Position numbers and translations under genes: made by a program. 60,000 nt of DNA, taken from NCBI RefSeq assembly GCF_964204645.1, contig NC_134033.1:188001-248000 (forward strand), in the 5' to 3' direction. Origin of the DNA: Tubulanus polymorphus. Taxonomy: Eukaryota > Nemertea > Palaeonemertea > Tubulaniformes > Tubulanidae. Each line of letters opens with the position of its first letter. The first letter of the stretch is position 1. Shown in pieces: positions 39,646 through 53,237 of the stretch. Below the pieces are notes generated by a model, which saw only the letters and a program-made list of their open reading frames with translations, had not been told where the DNA came from and ran no database searches.

Positions 39646-41114
39646 GAAACTTTAGTATTTTTAGTTTGAAATCTTTTAAAGGACGAACAATTCAAAAACC
39701 AATAGAATGGAAAATTGAAACCTGTGTTTTTCGTCGTGTTCTAAATTCGTAACATTTTCGATCCAAGATCAAAAGTTAAAATCAACACATTTTTTCAGAA
39801 GCTTTTAGCGCAAAAGAAAGTAAAGACCGTTTATTTTCTCGCTTCCGGGTGTTTCGCGCGCGGGCGCCATTTTATAAATCGGGGGCAACATCAAAAACCC
39901 GGGCGACGAACCGACGACGAGGTTTAGATTCATCTCTGTGTTTTTATAACTTATAATAAAATCCATTAAAATAAGGAAAAACAAATCGTTTATTCATTTC
40001 GAAGCGGCGTAGAGAATATTCTGGGGAATTATAGATTATTCGTGTTGCAAAACGAGGCGATGTTATAAATCAATAAACCTTGCGAAAAAAAGCTTTTATC
40101 TCTCGGTTCATCACAATCAGACAATCAGACAATCACTCAGTTCATCGCACCGTCACAATCACACAACACAAAACTCGTCACCGATAACGTCTGGCTTCTT
40201 CAACGTAAAACGTCACGTGTTAATTGTTTTATCTGCGAATTTGTGGTCCGTGACGACGATTATCGGCGCTAAAACCGTTACAACAATGTGCGCCGTTAAA
40301 TCAACCGTAACTGCGCGTGTGCAGCGAGAAAACTGCCGCCAGCCGCGATATAAATATTAATCGTTATCGGACTGCGACTCGGACTCGGACCGATCTGTAG
40401 CTGATGATAATTTGACTGCATTAATTCACGGTCAGGAACAGGGAGAATTACTAACATGATCCATCATACACCGAACTAATAAACATGGAGAACTTTCAAT
40501 TCGTCGTGCCGTCGACCGTCGCGTCTCAGTTTGTTCAAACGTCGTCGTTTCAGTCGAGAATTATGAATTTTTGTCTAATAATCGGTTCAGTGTTTATTCG
40601 AGTCCCTCAGGGGATGAACACGTGATCACCATCGCTCCCTATTGGCCCTATCCTCGACCCGTTGGGGAGTAGTTAATGCAGAGTAGGTTACATAAAAAGT
40701 TCCTCAAACAACCTCTGTTATTGTGTAAGATTAAGGAACTATTCGACGTCATTTCGGTGACGTCACGTGCGCTAATCTTATAGCTGCCTCTAATCTATAC
40801 GTCAAGGTCAAGGTGACGGACTGAACGGGATAAGGTGCCCGCGGATGAATAATTGTTGCGGCGCTCGCTTCATGCGCGCAATGTAGGGGGTAATTTGGTT
40901 GCGCTAATTAAAGGCTGATTACTGATAGGTCGCTATAGACCCGAGGCTTGGGTAACACCAGTAGCAGGTGCGCGCACGCGCATGTGCAGCAGGTGCACGC
41001 TATACTGTATTATGTATAGAACGCTTTGTGGTGGTTTTTTAGATCTTTGAGAAAAGTCTTGAACTAATTCAGAGTAATGAGACCTGGAGGCTAAAATCAG
41101 AGGCACGCGACCGT
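39646..41114. other. CpG-containing intergenic stretch, possible promoter of an unseen gene
   Basis: 39840-40620 is relatively CpG-rich (TTCGCGCGCGGGCGCCATTTTA near 39855) with a YY1-like GCGCCATTTT. A 45-codon ORF from the ATG at 40485 lacks any recognisable feature. No exon was assigned. Confidence 0.35.
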
Positions 41115-41262
41115 GTCTGACTCATAGCCGCACGGGCTATCACTCCCCCCACCCTATCAGCCACACGGGCTATCACTCCCCCCCCCCACCCTATCAGCCA
41201 CACGGGCTATCACTCCCCCCCACCCTATCAGCCACACGGGCTATCACCCCCCTCCCCTCATC
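41115..41262. repeat. About 37-bp tandem repeat, 4 units
   Basis: Units of CCACACGGGCTATCACTCCC followed by a C-run and ACCCTATCAG. Confidence 0.88.
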
Positions 41263-43610
41263 AGAGATCAGAGACTTTATTACTTCTTTACAAAACATGT
41301 CAATCATTAAATTGACTTTAAGCCTGAATATCCAAGTAACATCGAATCAATTTGACTGGTGGATTTCTTGTTTTCAATTATTTAGTATTTTATAGACTGG
41401 TAGATACAGACACAGTTTTTGTAGGACTGGTCTCTGAATGGTATACATCGATCAGGCTGTCCCGCGGGATAGAAACAACTCGGTGGTCAGTGTTCACCTC
41501 ACAGAAAACGTGTTAATTCTACCGACTACACAAAACACCATCAAACTCTTTACATAAACACTATCTTTACGACGAGACAAAGTCATCGTTAAAAACATCA
41601 CTGTACTTTAGAAAGCAAAGTAACCCTAGCTAGCAGTGACTTATCTGTGAACAGTGGTAAAAAAAACAGTCGTTTGCTGTAAGAAGCACGAACGTATAAT
41701 TCCATTCGATTGATGACCAGGGTCGAGGCTTTTATAGAGTCTCACCGTCACTGTTTTTATACACCGGTGTTACTTTATTTAGACCAGGTTTCACAAAATA
41801 GTTACCGCAGTAGGGGCTAGAGTTGTGCAATGGCTTAAACACTAAGTCTATCTTGGTTCTATGGTCGATTTCAAGACAGTTTTAAGATAAGACCACTTTT
41901 TGAGGCATCACTGCCCTTGAGTTCAATTCAAGTGTATGGGCAAGAGTTCAATAGTTCTTTGTTGGTGCAATTATGCTGTTCGTTGCCAGCCCAAATTTTT
42001 AAACTTTGAAGATTACGACAAAAAATGATCAGTCGTTTTATCTTCAAATTCAAAGTCTCTCCCGCAACAATTAAGACGGTTGTTCGTTTCCGTAGCAATT
42101 TATTTTTTTTCAACCTGGTAACATAGCGACGACAGAGCAGCCGATAAGAGGAATACAGATAACACGGAACTCACAGTAGGCGGGGTAGTTTCGGTGGCTG
42201 ACCTCACAGCCCCTCACAGCCCCTCACAGCCTCACCGGACTCGGTTAATTACAGCTGACACGAAAATCACAACGTCTAAAATTCGTGACGCTGATAATTG
42301 AAGAGATTCGCGCGCGGTGGTACCGTGACTGATTCTAAACTCCGAGATATCCCGATATACATATCTACAATAGAAATTATCGTTTCGTTTCGCACGGAAT
42401 TCAAGCAAATCTCTAATTAAAATATCATAATGATATCGAGATATCATTTTTCATCGATTTCGGAATAAATGCAGTCAGTTTCACATCTCAGTAATTCCGG
42501 TGTCCTGTGTTAAAAATTGCTCGTTCCCTGAGAATATCATGGATCCAGAGACTATGAATTCAGTAAGGAGCTCACAATAAAACCTAATTTAGCAGAATAG
42601 CTCTAGCGATGACGTCATTGGGGGATTGACGTACAGTCGGACACGGTGTGAGTATAAGTGTCTATCGTACAATGGAAAATCCATCTCGCTGGTTTTAGAA
42701 GATGCTTTCGAGTAAAATCCGCCAGAGATTGATAGCAGAGTACCTCATATTGAGCACCTCTGAATACCCATTCAGTTGTGCTAGCCGCCATCAGGCGTCA
42801 ATGTCTAATTTGTAGCGATTGTCCGTGAAGAGACTCGAACAAAAATGGCGCCGAAAATCACCACGAAACTTTAGAGACAGTCATTTTTAGTGTGGCGGTC
42901 ACGTGGTATAGCCGTCTGCTTGTCAGTTAAACCGTAACGAGGCGCGTGACAGGAAGGGAGTCAGTGCGCGTGACAAACCGCGGACCCTGCATCAAATCAT
43001 ACCTAATATGGACAAAAAACACGTGACTGCGCTAAATGTAATCACAAGTCAAGAATAACTAATTGATTGTGCTCTAAGAGCCCAGAACAGCAGCTTAAAA
43101 TAGGATCACAATTTACTATCAGTTCTATTGTTAAAACATCTCATATATATCATCATTAGAGTACTATAAACTGCTCATCATCTTTAAGTAGGTATTGTAT
43201 TGTATTGTAAACTGCTCATCGTTTCATCAGATTCTGCCTTTAGAAAGTAAAACTCTTTAAAGATGTGGTATCTTTACGTAACGCTAGAATCCTATAACAG
43301 CGGCCTTTGTTGTTACATGAAAGAAATTAGTGACTTCTAAAAGTGTTTTTAACCACGGTTTGAAGTCATCTCGATTATAATTACCTTTGATGTTGAGTTG
43401 TTTTACCGAGCTGCCCCCCTCCTCTCCCTCTCACCCCCTACTCCCTACTCCCTTCTCCCTTCTCTATCAGTTTTATTATATTTCAAAAGTATCCTAATTC
43501 AATCAGGCGTAGACGGAATCGATGAAATATCAACAGATTGAGAAATGACTGAAAATAGAAAAAACCGATTCTCGTGGACGCGATTCATACCAAGACCGAT
43601 TCAGAGAGTT
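41263..43610. other. Gene-poor stretch, nothing supported
   Basis: No exon, RNA gene or sizeable repeat recognised. An AAAATGGCGCCG motif is at about 42840. Confidence 0.4.
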
Positions 43611-43615
43611 TTCGT

Positions 43616-43870
43616 AAAGTAACGGCAGTGGCAGAGTGGGTTAGGCTGCCGGTCACTGGTCTCGTCAATCCAGGGTTTATGGGTTCGAACCTTGGTGGCG
43701 ACTTCGCCAAAGAGTTTCTTGGCCGAAGATTCTTTTCTGGGGAAAAAGAAACATCGAATCTGCTTATAATTTCCTGCGTGGCGCTCAGTGGGGGGAGGGA
43801 ATTAAAAACAAATGTACCGATCACTAAAGGGCCGCCTCCAAAGCCCATACGTACACTGCCTACGTCATAG
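43616..43870 (+). mobile_element. tRNA-derived SINE-like element
   Basis: An A-box-like GTGGCAGAGTGGGTTAGGCT (43628) and a B box GGGTTCGAACCTTGG (43681) at tRNA spacing are followed by an unrelated body of about 180 bp (TTGGCCGAAGATTC, then ATTTCCTGCGTGGCGCTC). The tRNA 3' acceptor stem is missing, as expected for a SINE. An ORF of 98 codons across it is fortuitous. Confidence 0.7.
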
Positions 43871-44329
43871 AATCACCACTCTTACCTTCAAACGTAAGCG
43901 CGACGATAAACGAGGGTATGAACCGTACAGTGGCGCCATCTTAAACGACCTTGAACTTAAATAAATCGCGAATGATTATCTACCCGTCTCAGAAGATGTT
44001 ACAGCTTGTTAAATGAGAAAGTTCGAACTGTTTTTAGTTGAAGATCGTGTTTGTGTATAACAGGAGGACTGCACGATAGGAGAGTTAGAGAACGGCTGCT
44101 GCTGCTACTAATTGGTGCAACCTCGGCAGACGGCGCGCAGAGAAAAAAAACAACACAGTTTTTCATGAGAAACAAACAACTTCAAACAAAAATCCGCCGC
44201 TCAGAACATATTGTTATTTAGGTGCACTAGGTTTTTTTGTCAGCCTTAATCAAACTCACGAAGACTTTCATATCAGTGTTTAGAGCAAAAACAAAGACCC
44301 TTGAAGCGCGTGCGCTAAAGATTAAACTC
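43871..44329. other. Intergenic, nothing supported
   Basis: It includes a GGCGCCATCTTAA (YY1-like) at about 43930. No exon seen. Confidence 0.4.
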
Positions 44330-44840
44330 TGGTCAAAGACTCTATCAGAAAATGAGATATTGCGATATAACGAACACGGTTATCATCAAGGTAACGGTAA
44401 AGATAACAAATAACCCGAGACAATATCTTAATGATTCATTGATTGTACTTGATCCATTGAAGGTTTTCTTCTAACGTTTTGAATTACAAATCATTTCAAA
44501 GTTGTTTTTAGAAAAAGCCATTAATTTAGAATTGAGTATGAAGCGAATGGACCAATGACACGGTTATCATCTGAAGGTAACTGTGTAGATAACAGGTTAC
44601 CCGAGCCAATATCTTAATTTATCTACAATTCATTTCAAAGTGGTTTTTAGAAAAATCCATTAATTTAGAATAGAGTATAAAGTGTATAGGTCAATGACAT
44701 CAAGGTTACTCACGAGTTGATAACAGGTTATTGTCAATATCTTAATTCATCATTGATTGTATCTAATTTTATCTATGAATTCATGTCTAAAAGCTTTTTT
44801 AGAAAAACCTATTAATTTTAGAAATGAGTATAATTTGCAC
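44330..44840. repeat. Three diverged tandem copies of a roughly 150-190-bp unit
   Basis: Each copy contains TTTTTAGAAAAA followed by CCATTAATTTAGAAT, GAGTAT, a CAATGACA/GGTTA block, GATAACAGGTTA and CAATATCTTAAT. The copies are clearly older than the short minisatellites. Confidence 0.82.
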
Positions 44841-47355
44841 GCATGCGCAGTGTGGGCGATCGACCAGATAATTACATATTGAACGACACATGTTACATTT
44901 TACAATAACATTTTTACTAAAACCATTGTACTGAAATACATCGCCCTTTAGACTAATTCCCTCTTGTAAAGAGCTACACAAACGCCCTCTATAGGCGTTT
45001 TATTCATTTCCTCTATTCCCGGAAGTGTGGGTGATATTCACCTACGACCCTACGCGATCCTCTGTGTGGTACACTGACACTGAAGTTTTATATCTTAAAA
45101 CCAGGATTGTCCCTGTTATTGGAAACAAGGTTCTCAAGTTCATTGAAGTGGCATAATATATTCATTCATTCCATCGCATCCAAGTCTGGTATCAATTGAC
45201 GTGGACAGGGTCGGGGAGGGGGGATGGGGGAGGGTAAGGGGAGGGGGACCTACCACATACTTATCAACCCACTGTATGAGGTCAGTGCTCTCGCTAGAAC
45301 AACATCTCGAGCGAGAGTAACACCTGTCTACTCTCCGATCTAACTAGAAGAACAACAGTAATTGACCGACCATCTCTAAAACCAGTGACGAAGATGCGGC
45401 AGATTTTTACACATTCTGATCACGTGTGTTGGTGCTGATTGCTAGGGTTATTTACCGAGCTGTTTGTGGATACTATTTAGTCGTCGTAGATCACATGGAA
45501 ATAGCGGACGAGTTGCGACTCACTCGAGATCATCGGTAGCCAGTAAATCGACGTTCATTTAGCCAACCATCATGAACCGTGGATCAAATTAACTCCTCTT
45601 CTCATCTCACGCGCGGTGGTCCACTGCTGCTGCTGCTGCTGCTGTTGCTGGTTCCATTGATGCGCTGAAGAGCTGCACAAACACGAATCTGCTTCAACAA
45701 TACCGGCCGATTAACCGTCACTGTTTGTTGTACTCGTTTCGTCGCGTTTTTAATGAAATAATCGAGTGCTTTTTCGTCGAATCGATGACGACAAAATTAT
45801 ATCTTTTTACGGCGATCTCTGGTCAAATATGAGCCGGAAAAAAACCTCATCAAACTCTTCACCGGACGTAATTCAATATTCGTGGCTTAGAATTCGGAAG
45901 GTAATATGATATTAACCGGGGTTTATATTTCGGGACTCGAACCCGCCGTGACACCGCCGCGATGGCGACCGCTGATTGGAGAAGAACTGGTTCGAGAGGC
46001 GGAGCTACGGAGATTCCACAGCATCACCGACTCCAAACCAGACCGCAAATGGTCTGTATAAGCAACTACCATTTCAAAGATAAATAATTTGGTGCAATCT
46101 TTGACCAGTATATCCAACAACGCCCCCCCCCCCGAAAAATCAAAACATATAATGATTATTGATTTTAATAGTGAGCGCGGTTTCATCCCATTCTTTTCTC
46201 GGGAGTTCGGCTGCTAAAAATCAACATTCTTCAATCGAGAATCGAATATCGAATGAACGTAACTGGCGGCAATGCGTACATCAGTCATTCGTCATCGGTA
46301 GCGAGAGCGATTTTCGAGGTGTGTGGATACTAATGAAGTTGAAGCTTATTTGTGCGCTGTATTGAGCCGTCAAACACTCTACATTTATCAATAATTCCAT
46401 GTACAGAAATACAAACGCGATGGAAACAAAAGTAAAAGTAGAATGAATCAAGTATTGGAAAATTGACGACATAAAACGCGTTGAATGTTTCCAATAATCA
46501 GAGTTCAGTAATTGCGTCGTATTTTTCTGCAGTTAATGTTCTTTTGTAAGAATCTAAACAGCATTAGTTTTCCTATTTCTGTATGAATAACGTAATAAAT
46601 ATAGCCGCCAGGCAGCGATTACTACATTGAACAATAGATTTTAGGTAATGCAGCGAATAAAATAATGGTTTACCTCACCCTAGTGTAATAAATGTGATCA
46701 ATATAGCCGCAAAGCAGCCATGACGACTTTCAAAAATAAATCAAAGACGTGGGATTCGAACCTGAGTGCGAGCGCTTAGTAAAGGAACGCTGATTATCAG
46801 TAGCAAGATCGTATTTCACGCAGACTCGAGCTCGATTACTGTATTTAAATACATTCTCGTTTTATCTGTATAAGATCTGTTGTAGCCGAAGCCGCAGCTC
46901 AGCGTACACCCCTAGCGGCTCCACATACTCCGGCTCGCGTCTCACGCTTCAAATTAATCACATTTCATATTTACAGCGGAAATGTTAATTTAATTCGGTA
47001 TATTCCGGATACACAACGGGTAAAATCGGTAATTAGTTTAATCAGATTTTTGTTGCAGGGCGCATCCAGAATGTCAGCAGCAGCAGTAGCGGCATCAGCA
47101 GCAATGAAAAATAATAAAAACCATTGCATCAACTCAGCTAGGCCGCCATTTTATCAATATGGTGGCTATATATCCACACAGGGTACATAGCCACGATTTT
47201 GAAATAAAATATGCATTTTTCTCGTTTGAAACAATTGCCGCGGTTACGAAATTAGTTGCTATGGTGATTCTAGAATAATCCTCCAGGAACTAATCGTGAA
47301 GAATGAATAGTTTTTGGAATAGTTTTGATAATAGTTTTGAATACGAGTGATTTAG
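44841..47355. other. Gene-poor stretch with tRNA-like B boxes
   Basis: Minus-strand B-box-like sequences occur at about 45934 (GGCGGGTTCGAGTCCCG) and 46752 (GGTTCGAATCCC), without a convincing cloverleaf. CTG repeats occur at 45625-45650. No coding exon was recognised. Confidence 0.45.
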
Positions 47356-47360
47356 TAGGA

Positions 47361-47570
47361 GACCCGGGTGGTACAGGTTTCGCTAGAGAGCTCTGTCTGA
47401 GTTTGAGTTCGATTCCCGATGGCAGGTGAAACTGTGATACCCGGATGTGTTGACATAAAGTAGACCCCTGAGGCCACAGTGTGATACACCACTAACATAA
47501 CCTTCATATCTCTCGTCGCTCGTTCTACTGGACGTAAAAACCGTCGATATATTGAAGAAATAAAATGTGT
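47361..47570 (+). mobile_element. Possible tRNA-derived SINE
   Basis: A-box-like GGGTGGTACAGGTTTCGC, B box GAGTTCGATTCCCGATG at 47407, then an unrelated body ending in GAAATAAAATG. The acceptor stem is not paired. Confidence 0.5.
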
Positions 47571-48389
47571 GTCACAGCGAATGCCTGAGGGTAGGACTAC
47601 TAACGCCTCCTTGCGGTCGACCACTATAAACCCTTGAGTCCTAGAATTAGACCTCGAAAACTTTCGCAGGACAACTGACATCCTCTCTTAGACTGACTCC
47701 TCCGCGTACCAGACAAAGATGGCCGCCGCCCTCAACCGTTTAAGGCACTATGGCGAAAATGAGCAAATAAACTAATTTTTAACAGAGTATAATGTGCGGA
47801 ATGATCGCTTGTCGGTCAGTTAGTAGTGCAGAATAGTAATTGCGTTGTGGATGTCAGTTCACCCTGTAGCCAGCCAGCGGCACCAAGTTCTATTCATACA
47901 CTCATCAAAGTTGACTACTACTGACCACTGCTGACCACTGCTGACCACTGGTCGCTTAAGTAAATTATATCTCAGATCGTCGTATTCCCATCTGCGCCAC
48001 AATTTAATTTCGATCGCGCGCGAATATGATTCGTGTGTCACCGTCACCGAAAGATGAAAGTTTCCTTTGTGACTCGCATCCCGCCGGGAGTAACCACGGG
48101 ATACGAGAATGATCCGTCGGCATTGTTGCGCTGCTAGAACAGGTAGAAAGGATATTTAAATTGCGTCAGCTCCGGCACGAGGGGGAGGGAGGAGGGGAGG
48201 AGGGTGCTCCCTAGAGGGGGACGGTGATTTAAGGTAGGATTATCCCTGAATGACAACTCTCAATTCTACGTCACGATACGATATATTGTTTTAATCCGCG
48301 GTCATAAATCAGTGGCATTTTGTCTGAGATACAAATGACTTCTGCTGCCATTTTGTGACGTATATTACCAACATACGAAGTTGTATGCG
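47571..48389. other. Intergenic, nothing supported
   Basis: A short GACCACTGCT triplet repeat is at 47925-47950 and a GGAGGG purine tract at about 48182. No gene seen. Confidence 0.4.
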
Positions 48390-48672
48390 CACTAACTGAC
48401 TCCTGACTCGTGAAGGGGTGTGCGTCAGGGAGAAGTTCAGGGGTTCATTCGTCCTGACTCGTGAAGGGGTGTGCGTCAGGGAGAAGTTCAGGGGGTTCAT
48501 TCGTCCTGACTCGTGAAGGGGTGTGCGTCAAGAAGAAGTTCGGGGGGTTCATTCGTCCTGACTCGTAAAGGGGTGTGCGTCAAGAAGAAGTTCGGGGGGT
48601 TCATTCGTCCTGACTCGTGAAGGGGTGTGCGTCAAGGAGAAGTTCAGGGGGTTCATTCGTTCTAACTCAATT
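48390..48672. repeat. About 52-bp minisatellite, 5 units
   Basis: Units of CCTGACTCGTGAAGGGGTGT, GCGTCAGGGAGAAGTTCAGG and GGGTTCATTCGT with few substitutions. Confidence 0.92.
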
Positions 48673-49375
48673 AAACGTAACACTATTTAAACCACCGTCA
48701 AAATGAAACTGCTTTCAGAGCTGCGTTAATTGGGTAACAAAATTCCGATTTACTTTTTAGTAAATAAATTTCAAACGCTATTTTGGAAATAGGCTTTGAC
48801 CCCATCAGTTTCTGCACATCAAATTCAAATTCAAATATTTTTATATTCTCGGCGGCAAATATTAGGTCCAATATTTCCGGCACGGCTTAAAACAAAGTCT
48901 TTCGCGTCTCAGTCGATAGTGAGAGTGACAGTTGTTGTAATTTGACGGCTAAGAGAGTGGAGAGAAGAGAGAGGAGAGAGAGGAGAGGAGAGAGAGAGAG
49001 AGAGGGAGGAGAAACCTGTCAGAGTAGTATAGAACGTAATTAGCTCTATTTTCTGGTATTTAGTTGAATTGTGCGTCAAGTGAAGTGAAGTACCATAATC
49101 GGTGGAAGAACACTGCAGTAAAGAGGTCTAAATTACGACAAAGACTCGTGAATATCGGTATTACTACGCGTCGAGCTGTTTACAACAAAGTCGTCTGCCA
49201 GAGAGTACTCTCCTACAACGAGGCTGATTTTCTGAAGTGAAGTTACTTGTGGCCTTTTGTTTTACCCCAATAGTTGCTGTTATTGTGGAGAGATGCGTGA
49301 TTTATCAGAGCTTCAGAACTGTTTTACATTCCAGTCCGATTAGATCATGGACGTATAAACTGTGTGCATGATTGG
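48673..49375. other. Intergenic, purine tract only
   Basis: A GAGA-rich tract is at 48955-49012. No gene recognised. Confidence 0.4.
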
Positions 49376-49379
49376 ACTC

Positions 49380-49600
49380 AAAACTTAACCACAATTGTGG
49401 AACTGGTTAAAAAAATAGAACCAAACAATTGTGGATTTGGTTAAAAAAATAGAACCAAACAACTGTGGAACTGGGTTCAGTATAAGTCGTGGAACTGGGT
49501 TCAGTATAAGTCGTTGAACTGGGTTCAGTATAAGTCGTGGAACTGGGTTCAGTATAAGTCGTGAAACTGGGTTCAGTATAAGTCGTTGAACTGGATTCAC
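49380..49600. repeat. 24-bp minisatellite of the TGGAACTGG family
   Basis: Six units of GTGGAACTGGGTTCAGTATA plus AGTC, preceded by two longer units of AACCAAACAATTGTGGAACT type. Confidence 0.92.
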
Positions 49601-50625
49601 AGTTTACAATGTCGTATCACATTTATTGAAATGTTCAATATTTTCCTCTCTGAGTTTAGATAGAAAACGCACATACGATACACAAATATCAAATATCAAA
49701 TCTCCGATATCGTCGCAAATACTGAATCATGGAAATTGATTGTTCTAGATTTTCCCCACGCGTCACGTGATCAGTCGTTTAGTTTCTTTGTTGTCGGTGA
49801 AATAATTGTCGGCTGCAGGATAAAGCATCAATTCTACGAAGGTCACGAGGAGCTAAAATCGCGCACTCCAGAAAATAAAGAAAACGAGATATCTGCAATA
49901 GGCTGGCTGCTGGCTGGCTGGCTGGCTGGCTAGTTGGCTGACTGACTGACTGACTATTTTCACGCGTGTTAAAGACCAAGGAATCTGTAGATTGCGCGCG
50001 CAGTAGCCTGTTGAATCCTTGCATACAGCCTCAGGGGTCGACTGGTAATAGGCAGGTGCTATAATCTCTTGCATGAGTTGACGAGACGTTATTTTCACAC
50101 ACAAAGTTCAAGTCATTTAAAATTCGTCTTCAAAATGCAGTTTCGCGTGATGCGCAGAAACAGAACTCAATCATTATTTACAACACCTGCTACCCGTATG
50201 TACCTCGTTGAATATGGTAATTTATGCTAATGACCCGGCTGACGATCAGAGTTCGAATCCCGCTTTTTACGTGAAATTTTAATAGTTTTAGAAAGTAATT
50301 CTATTTCATTTCTGAATTTTCTTCCAATTGAAATTCGTAATACTAAAACTAATTAACTCCATGTTATTTAGCTCGCTGATTACAGGATATCCCGGTTTAA
50401 GCCCGGAGTATAACACGCCGAAACAAATCATCCTCAATTCAGAGTTAATCCACGATCGACAGAGATTAATCAAATCCATTTAATCTCGATTAACTCTAAT
50501 CCTCAGACTTGAGATGATAGATGATCTAACGTCTTTATTTTTGTATCTGGATTTTCTCTGGAGACAGGAATACATGGATAACTCTATATAGACTGAGAGA
50601 GAAAGGGGAGGGAGAGCAGAGTCAC
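49601..50625. other. Intergenic, short simple repeats
   Basis: (GGCT)n and (GACT)n are at 49902-49955 and a plus-strand B-box-like GAGTTCGAATCCCGC at 50250. No coding exon. Confidence 0.4.
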
Positions 50626-50629
50626 TGGA

Positions 50630-50940
50630 CCCGACCCGTTCCACAGTTTACTGAACCCCGTTCCACAGTTTACTGAACCCAGTTCCACAGTTTACTGAAC
50701 CCAGTTCCACAGTTTACTGAACCCAGTTCCACAGTTTACTGAACCCAGTTCCACAGTTTACTGAACCCAGTTCCACAGTTTACTGAACCCAGTTCCACAG
50801 TTTACTGAACCCAGTTTCACAGTTTACTGAACCCAGTTCCACAGTTTACTGAACCCAGTTCCACAGTTAACTGAATCCAGTTCCACAGTTTACTAAACCC
50901 AGTTTCACAGTTCTAGACCCAGTTCCACAGTTACTGGATT
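50630..50940. repeat. 22-bp minisatellite of the TTCCACAG family
   Basis: About 12 units of CCAGTTCCACAGTTTACTGA plus AC, ending in diverged copies with TTCTAGACC. Confidence 0.94.
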
Positions 50941-50987
50941 CAGTCCCATAGATACTGGAAGCAGAGTTCTCTGTTAGTTTCAGAATC

Positions 50988-51058
50988 ACACTCTCTCCCA
51001 ACCCACTCCACTCTCTCCCAACCCACTCCACTCTCTCCCAACCCACTCCACTCTTGTA
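50988..51058. repeat. 20-bp tandem repeat, 3.5 units
   Basis: Units of CACTCTCTCCCAACCCACTC. Confidence 0.9.
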
Positions 51059-53237
51059 GGCACTATACATTCTACAACGACTAATATGTATCACTTCCGC
51101 TTCCGTTTATCTTATAGATATTATTGTTATTGTCACAGTTAGAAAAAGAATCCATTTCCGGTGTCGCAAGCAGTGCGTACTCTCACGCACTGCCGAAACC
51201 GTATAAAATCATATTTCTGTTATCGATCCAGTTATTTACACCAGCTCCCCGTAATTAACACCCATTCACTACCAGTTACAATGTACTTAGTGTATTTAGT
51301 CTATGCGAGAATCGCCCTTATTTTGTAGCAAACTAACTGAATGTGACCTTATGTAGTCTAACTGTAAACTTAGCCCCAGGGGCCGGTTCCGCAGTTGAGA
51401 CTTAAGTCCAAAAATGGCCTTAAATTTTAACACTGGTCTTAGGTCGTTAGATTGGCAATAGAACTAGAATAGTCTTTAATTGGTCTTAAGTCTAAGCCAT
51501 GACTATGGAACTGGGCCCAGGATTCTGTACAACAGATGGCGTATGTTTATATCTGAAGTGGTTGATACTGTGTACAAGTGCAATCAGAAACAATTCCTTC
51601 AATATTCCTTAAACTATAATTGTAAATATAAAACTAACTGAATAGTTGTTCTATTGTGAAGTTTCACGGTGAAATGTGACGTCGATTTCGAAGAAAAGGT
51701 ATTGGAATTTTAATGGACTTCTATATATTTTTATCGAAAATCTATTTTCACACGTGTAACTTCACGATTTTTGAATATTATTTACGACCTGAAAATTTGA
51801 AACTTTTTGATATTATTTATGGGTAGATTTTATTGGTGTCCGTGATGACAGAGGTAACAACAACAATGTCATCGACCGTTATCTCCACAGAACAGGTTCG
51901 CGCTAATCCGCTAAAAAACATCATTCTTAAACATGAATTTATGAATTTTTGAAAGTAGCAGCAGTAGCAGCCTGTACAGCGGTCTGTCGCGTCAAAATAT
52001 TCATTCCATAAATTTCACTGCGCAGGACCGTTAGAACTTGTCTTAACAACTGTCTGAAACATTTCGGGGATTTAATGTTGGCTTTATTTGCATTATTAAA
52101 GCATTACCTACCACAATAGAATTCATTAAATGTTTATATTGACGAAATCATCGATGTACATTCATTTGATGCGCGGAACAGACATAAAATTCCGGTGATA
52201 TTGAAAAAGAAAAAGCTAGTTCTATGAGTTCTATGAAAAAATGCGGGATTCGAACCCTCTCAAACCGAATACAATCGTAAAAGCATAAATATTGCAGGAT
52301 TCGAACCTACTCTGGCCGAAACAAGCGTGTTCATTAACATAGAATTAGCATATTCACTTCTCATGGCTGGTAGATAAATAAACAAATGATTTTGGACCAA
52401 TCATATTATATTTACACGATAACGCCTTAGTTTTCTATAGTAAAAAGTTACGCGTTTCGATATCGGTAAAAAATGATACCAAAAAAAGATGCTGAAGGCT
52501 AATTCTGAGATAGTGTTACCATAAATACATAAATACCTAAAAAAGACGATTTTATCAATTTCTGCTTTTAATGATAATCGAATTTGAAACTTGTGTCATT
52601 TTTGGGGTGAAAATTACGCCCATTAAAAGTCATTGATTCATGCAGGAAAAAAGATTTTTTTAAAAGAAATTATCAATAAAAATGAATTGGAAATTGTAAC
52701 ACAATAAATGACAAATAAAAAGGAGATATATTTTCACCCCTCGGCGCTCCGTGAGTGCGCTTTCATATAAACTACACTTCGAATTTTGAACGGTTTGCTT
52801 TGTCGCAGTTATTATTTCTCTCGAATCGACTTTTTATATTTTTTTTTCGGTTCAAGTTTCAAAGCCGTTAAAGAATCAATAATTATCTAATCGATTTCAA
52901 AGTTCGACGAACACTTTGACTTGCACAGATTGCGTCGAAACTGGAAGGCTATAGTTGATTCTTTCATCGAAGGCAATTTTCCAAAACAAAACACAACGGC
53001 GTAGAGGTCATTATCACAAACAGCTAGAAACCGTTAATGATGTTTGAATTGAAGAGGTGGGCAGTGATTGGCTTACACAGATCTTAGTGATGTTTATACC
53101 TGACTAGTGAATTCATCATTTAGCTATGTATTTATACATTGTGCACATTAAAAGTGGAGAATAAGAAATATTGGAAAAACAAACTGCATTAATTCACGTA
53201 GGCCTTTAGGCTGTGATTTTAATGATCGGTAGAGTGA
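51059..53237. other. AT-rich gene-poor stretch
   Basis: Two minus-strand B-box-like pieces 50 bp apart (52243 GGGATTCGAACCC and 52292 GGATTCGAACC) suggest decayed tRNA-derived elements. Nothing else was supported. Confidence 0.45.

Noticed and set aside
38877-39752. Long ORFs on both strands across the 33-bp array
   Set aside because: 33 is divisible by 3, so all frames stay open; the proteins are pure repeat with no conserved ends.
40485-40625. 45-codon ORF beginning MENFQFVVPSTVAS
   Set aside because: Short, no recognisable domain, no splice partners seen, and could be chance in a CpG-rich stretch.
43574-43870. 98-codon plus-strand ORF and its antisense
   Set aside because: It overlaps a tRNA-derived SINE-like element with clear A and B boxes; coding is unlikely.
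46741-46800. tRNA gene near GGGATTCGAACC on the minus strand (also 52243 and 52292)
   Set aside because: Only the B box is tRNA-like; no acceptor, D or anticodon stems pair.
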